DNA of 64,000 nt from Uloborus plumipes. Lineage: Eukaryota > Arthropoda > Arachnida > Araneae > Uloboridae. The translations under genes and the position numbers were made by a program. The stretch spans positions 1-64,000 of the forward strand of contig JAXGGA010003874.1 in the NCBI GenBank assembly GCA_038373865.1, given 5' to 3'. The notes under the pieces were generated by a model. That model was not told the DNA's origin. It ran no database searches and worked only from the letters and a program-made list of their open reading frames with translations. Shown here piece after piece: positions 59,590-64,000 of the stretch (its first letter is position 1; each line of letters opens with the position of its first letter).

Positions 59590-60440
59590 AAGTTACAGAC
59601 AGACTTTGAAAGTGGGGGGATTTCAATTTCAGAGCACTTCCCGGGAGAGTCCTGAATTACATTAATATTCATAATGTTATCAAAGATAGTCTAGAAATGC
59701 GTTTTTATGACTTCAATTTTTAAAAATTTAAAAATTCTAACTTTTTTCAAAGATGTATAATATAATTTTGGAAAATTCAAGGGAGAGGGGAGTCCGTGGA
59801 CCCTATCCTTTCCCTTATCGACCAAAAATGACTTACTATTGCGATTCCAGGATTTCAATCGCAAAAATTTTAAAAGGTTAAGTCCTAAATACATTCTTTT
59901 CTCTGATGCCATCAAAATGCACTAAAAAATTTTTTATGTTTCAATTTCAAAAACTTTTCCTGGGTAGAGTTCCGAACTCGAACCTTAAAGTCATCAGAGA
60001 CGGCTTACATTTTCCTTTCAGGACTTCAATTTCGAAAAATTTTCACAAACCAGATTTATCTCCCCTATCTCATCAAACATAGCCTACAATTTCGCGTTTA
60101 GGACTTAAATTTTGACTTCATTTTCTTGAAGATAGTTTCAAAACCTGTCCCTTTCTCTAACTTCATCACACGGACTAACAATTGCGTTTTTACGCATTCA
60201 GTTTGCGAAACAAAAAAAAAAAAAATCTGGGGGAGAGTCCGTGACTCCCTTGCCCTAGTTATAGGGGGCCTTACCTTAAATATCATCTCAGATGACCTAC
60301 AATTGCGTATTCAGAGCTCCGATATCGAAATATTTTGAGGGTGGTCTCTTGAACATCATACCTTACCGAACGTCATCAACAATCCTATACATTTGTGCGT
60401 TTAGGGCTTCAAGTTGGGAATTTTTCTGGGGGAATCCCTC
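59590..60440 (+). repeat. Degenerate tandem array, second locus of the 110-120 bp unit
   Basis: The same order of boxes as at 6470-7660: CTTCAATTT, a G-rich GGGGAGAGTCC box, CCTTTCTCT, then GACCTACAATTGCGTATTCAG. Six or more units can be followed. The phrase CTACAATTGCGTATT(T/C)AGAGCTCC is almost identical between 7509 and 60298. Confidence 0.6.
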
Positions 60441-61199
60441 CGAATTCACCTTAAGGTTTTTAAATATCTAACAAAATTTTGTTTTTGGAACAAAAAAGTT
60501 TTTGGAGTTTCAGTTCAACATTTATCGCCTCTCCCATGGGAATTTATTTAGGGAGGGGGAAAGCTAATCGTTAAGATAAATTTACGAATTGATGTTTTAA
60601 AATATTGAAGTTTTTTTGCGAGTAAGAAATTTTTAAGTTATTTCGTAAGGGAGAGAGGTTGTCAACATCCGCTCCCTTTAATACGACGCCCTTGGCAACT
60701 GATGCTGACCCAGCTTTGGGGGACGTCACTGTCGGAAAAGGAGGGGGGTCAAAGTAAAATTGTAGGGATCAAATGGTTGGCCAAATTTATCAAAATCCAG
60801 CTGGCTTTTGTTTTTGGAAAAGGTCATAAAAAAGGAGAGAGGAGGGCAAAACTACAATTTTAGATCTCAAATTTAGTAGAACAGGGGCAATTTATAGAAA
60901 AAAGTCCCTAAAATATAGTTTTAGGCTATTCCCCTCTCCCCCACCCCGTGAGATTCGTGCTTTGCTTTTTGCCCCTCCGGATTCCCAAAGTGCCCCCCCC
61001 CCCCCCCGGAGCAAAATGTCTGAAAGAAACACTGCTGTAATAATACTTTACTTCTTACACGATATAACTAAAATAAAACGATTGTTGTCTGATATTTGTA
61101 GACTGCGCCAAAATCTTAATCATCGGGATAATACTCCCACAGTTGAAGAAATGTTCAGTTTTTTTTTTGGCCGATTGCGTACGTAGTCATTAAAAAACT

Positions 61200-62300
61200 T
61201 TTAAAACTTACATCAAAGCGTAAAATAATCCGCATACGAAATTAATCTAACCCCAAAACTAAAATTACCATTAATTTGTTTTTCGCACAAATAATTGTCA
61301 AATGTTCCCTACTAATTTCGGAATCACTTAGGACAAAAACTTTTAGCGTCATTTCATGGTGAGCAATATTTTCTCAGCATTAATTGACAATTTTTCTTTG
61401 ACAAAAATTACCGACTTAATAATTCTTTTGCTTTTTTTCATAAAGTAGGGAGAGGAGCAAAATTATCCTAGGTATCCCAAAACAGTTACCGCAAATTTAG
61501 CGACATTTTAAATCGTCAAAGCGGTATGTTTCGAGTTCTTTTAGTTTAGGGGAAAAAAAAGGAGATTATAAATTGTTCCTCAATATTTTTACTGGCCCAG
61601 GCAATGCCGCGTATTTTCGCTAGTTATCTATTTTCCCAAAAATGAAATCACCTAAAAGCTTTTCTTAGGCTTGATCTGCACTTTCTCCATTCTTCTGAAG
61701 TAACATAATAGGAAACTTATAAAATCAATATCGTTGACCTAAATCTTATCTATACTACAATTGTCCCTAAGATCTTACAATCTTACAACACGTCCAAATA
61801 TCTTACAATGTAAGGCTAAATCTTACCAGTTGGCAACTATGCAAAGGTAGTTTCGAACTACGAAAATTTTGAATCCCAAATTCTATTATTTTAAATCACT
61901 TCAAAGATGCAATACACATTAGCCCTTGCTTAGGAGCGGTTACTCACTGCTTTCAAGAGTAAAGTACTGTATTACACAGCTTCAGTCGCAGTGCAATTTA
62001 ATATATTCGATTTTTAACTCAACATAAATGACAGCTAACACACCATACTGTTTTCTTTAAACTCATTAACACTTTAAACTCAATTTTCATAAAAAAGCAG
62101 ACATTACAAAAATAAACTAAAAAAACTATTAAAATAAATTATTTTATTTTAGAGGAAAGCCTCTCTCATTTTTTGTTTTCTAAATATCTTAGGGCAAGAA
62201 AATAATATTGATTTCTCTCTATACTTTGGAAATATAGAGTATCAACATTAAAAGCAGAATTGTTCAAAAGTTAACACACTAAAAAAAAGGAGAAAATTTT
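61200..62300. mobile_element. Gene-free stretch with a Helitron-like 3' end at 61623
   Basis: GGCCCAGGCAATGCCGCGTATTTTCGCTAG (61594-61623) before T resembles the common Helitron terminus with a GGC-aat-GCC hairpin and CTAG. No matching 5' end was located and the hairpin is partly decayed. The rest is AT-rich with no exon seen. Confidence 0.4.
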
Positions 62301-62311
62301 ACATAAATGAA

Positions 62312-62317
62312 TTTATT
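62312..62317 (-). terminator. Poly(A) signal of the - strand gene at 62372
   Basis: TTTATT on the + strand is AATAAA on the - strand, 54 bases past the stop codon. Confidence 0.55.
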
Positions 62318-62371
62318 TACAAGTAAAGTACATATTTAAAACGCAGTACTGCATCCAGCTGATTTTATATA

Positions 62372-62503
62372 TCAACTTTTATCTTTGTATTTTTTCCATT
62401 TCTTTCCAAATAGCAATACTTCATTAGACTTTTTAAGAGGATCTTCTTTTTTATTTTTGTACAGATAATTGTAGTCAATATCGAGCATTCCACCAACAAC
62501 TTC
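62372..62503 (-). CDS. Terminal exon of an unrecognised gene
   Basis: On the - strand a strong acceptor (CTTTTTTTCCAG, AG at 62505-62504) is followed in phase 0 by 43 codons. These encode EVVGGMLDIDYNYLYKNKKE, then a lysine-rich segment ending LLFGKKWKKYKDKS, and TGA at 62372-62374. A poly(A) signal follows closely. The acidic/aromatic start and basic tail are protein-like, and the intron side becomes low-complexity at once. The family is not recognised. Upstream exons would be at higher coordinates, most likely outside the window. Confidence 0.6.
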   Translation of the reverse strand, partial: EVVGGMLDIDYNYLYKNKKEDPLKKSNEVLLFGKKWKKYKDKS

Positions 62504-62857
62504 CTGGAAAAAAAGTTCATCTTGAATTTTATGATTTCTTTCACATTTTAGAGAGAAAATATGATGTACATAAGTATTTTTTTTTTTAAATGCGGAATAA
62601 AATTTGGAGAATTTTTTTTTTAAGTACCAAGTATATTTGAAAATGCACACACATACAAGTAATTGTGAGAATAAATGTGATATAGTACTGCTCACACATG
62701 CAATCCTTCACTACCACTATGTATGAATGGACACAAGGTATAGGACGGTCCAAAAATTTAACTATGATGTTTAGGTAGCTGGGGCTTTGTATTCTATGTT
62801 TCCACTACAAAACAAACGTCTAGCTACCTATTTATTAAACCAATGAAACGATAATTT

Positions 62858-63021
62858 CAGATACGGTTATTTGAAGGCATGTGCTCGAGCTTGTGATGAT
62901 TTTAAACAACATAGAGCTCACAGTCATGATTACAATGAACAAATTTCATTTCTGTACAGCAAGACTCACTTTTTTCTCATGCAAATTGATCAGCATATTG
63001 AGAACCACAAATGGACCTAGA
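62858..63021 (+). other. Coding-like stretch, possible exon or pseudogene
   Basis: After a TTTCAG acceptor-like site one + frame reads RYGYLKACARACDDFKQHRA, then HDYNEQISFLYSKTHFFLMQ and IDQHIENHKWT, before TAG at 63019-63021. A second frame then stays open to 63135 (RTIDMRQKLFDGKFTHQTEE...), suggesting an old frameshift. Composition is strongly protein-like. No family was recognised. It is antisense to the likely intron of the - strand gene at 62372, so a processed pseudogene is possible. Confidence 0.35.
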
Positions 63022-63300
63022 ACGATTGACATGCGACAAAAGTTGTTTGATGGCAAATTCACGCATCAGACTGAAGAAAAATGCTTTCCATATTGCTCAT
63101 CAAAAGTTTTTCCACAAATTGTGCTATGCATGTGATGTTCTGCGAAGTGTTTAAAATAAGGGGTCGTTGGTCGCATTTTGTGACCAAATATTTTATTTTG
63201 ACATCCAGATTGTCGCACCATCTCTAGGTGCCAAATTAGGCGCCTAAAGTTTCAGATTGCACCTTAAGTTTTTCTTTCCTGACTCATCATGGCTCTAAGA

Positions 63301-63479
63301 CAGGGACGTCATTTCAAAATTTTCCAGGGGAAGGGGGGTGTTAAAGGGTGCATACACAATGTAAAATTTGCCAAAAAGTTGCAAAAACCACGCCCACTTA
63401 TATGCCAATACATTGATTACCCAAAGTCGGGTGGGGGGGGGGGCAACTTACCCCCCTGCCCCCCTAAATGACGGGCCTG
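63301..63479. mobile_element. 179-bp hAT MITE
   Basis: Ends CAGGGACGTCATTT and the near inverse AAATGACGGGCCTG, with an exact 8-bp duplication CTCTAAGA (63293-63300 and 63480-63487). The CAGGG start and 8-base duplication fit hAT. It contains a G run (63431-63442) and no coding capacity. Confidence 0.9.
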
Positions 63480-63489
63480 CTCTAAGACC

Positions 63490-64000
63490 CATGTGCTCAA
63501 GGAAAGGATAAATTTGCACTCAAAGGATAAATTTGTATAAGTTTTTTTTAAATGCATTTGATTTCGACTTTAAAAAACATTTCCTTTTGAATATTTTACA
63601 ATATTTTTTTTCCGAATATGCTATTGGCAGTGTGTAGCATTTTTATTCAACACATTTTTCAATATTCGGATACACATTCATATACATATTATTTATTATA
63701 AATAACACACAGGTTGTTCATTTTGACGCCTAAAAACTTATTTTAGCCTAGATTGAAATTCTTATTTCTTACACTGGCATGCAATCCAATTGAATTTTTT
63801 AAGTGGTCTTACCATTCATTTATAGTTTATTTTGAAAAATGCTCAATGCTCATAGCAATACTTGAAAAAATACCACAATATCAATTATATGCTCATTTAT
63901 CTTGATTGTTTTTGCATTGAAAAAAATATACATTTATAAGCTTCTTTGTCCTTGAAAGATTAATTTCTTATAACCTTGAAACATGTATTTCTACTGTTAT
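63490..64000. other. Gene-free right edge
   Basis: AT-rich sequence; nothing recognisable. Confidence 0.4.

Overview
This is a 64 kb AT-rich piece of an animal nuclear genome. The evidence is GT-AG introns, AATAAA poly(A) signals, and a dense mix of hAT, mariner/Tc1, piggyBac, Helitron and long-inverted-repeat DNA elements. Together with a THAP exon of a common arthropod type, this points to an arthropod. A chelicerate such as a spider is plausible but not proven. Little of the window is host coding sequence.

Host genes: (1) the last four coding exons of a PRMT3-type protein arginine methyltransferase on the + strand (403-13853), with a poly(A) signal at 13901; its introns hold a mariner with a nested piggyBac and a 6.8 kb Helitron with a nested hAT. 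(2) The GC-rich terminal exon of a RERG/RASL-type small GTPase on the - strand (22111-22557), with a poly(A) signal at 22014; its upstream exons were not found. (3) A likely terminal exon of an unrecognised - strand gene (62372-62503), with a poly(A) signal. (4) Weaker coding traces at 21602-21793 (-), 35434-35784 (+, with stops) and 62858-63021 (+).

Mobile layer, left to right: mariner 1511-3566 with piggyBac 1613-2989 inside; Helitron A 4370-11159 with a hAT-type insertion 5558-10673; pogo-like MITE 15514-15967; hAT MITE 19145-19816; hAT-type element 22667-26120 with a nested 2.3 kb palindromic element 22926-25256; a 3 kb element 26689-29654 with a nested hAT 27414-28499; foldback 29732-30593; Helitron fragment B (-) about 30638-31092; Helitron C 31218-33338 with a nested 414 bp MITE; MITE 33426-33735; a second Helitron family ending at 34866; MITE 39641-40037; two head-to-tail 2774 bp units, each with a broken THAP exon (40276-45823); a TIR element about 46720-50152 holding a palindrome and a nested 939 bp element 48706-49644; foldbacks 50184-53088 and 56151-59107; a degenerate mariner from 59112; a Helitron-like 3' end at 61623; hAT MITE 63301-63479.

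Target-site duplications can be read directly for most of these. In four cases an empty site is present in the same window (Helitron A against C, hAT 22667 against hAT 27414, and one palindrome arm against the other). The insertion calls therefore rest on internal evidence rather than similarity alone. No intact transposase or reverse transcriptase was found; all recognised transposase sequence is broken.
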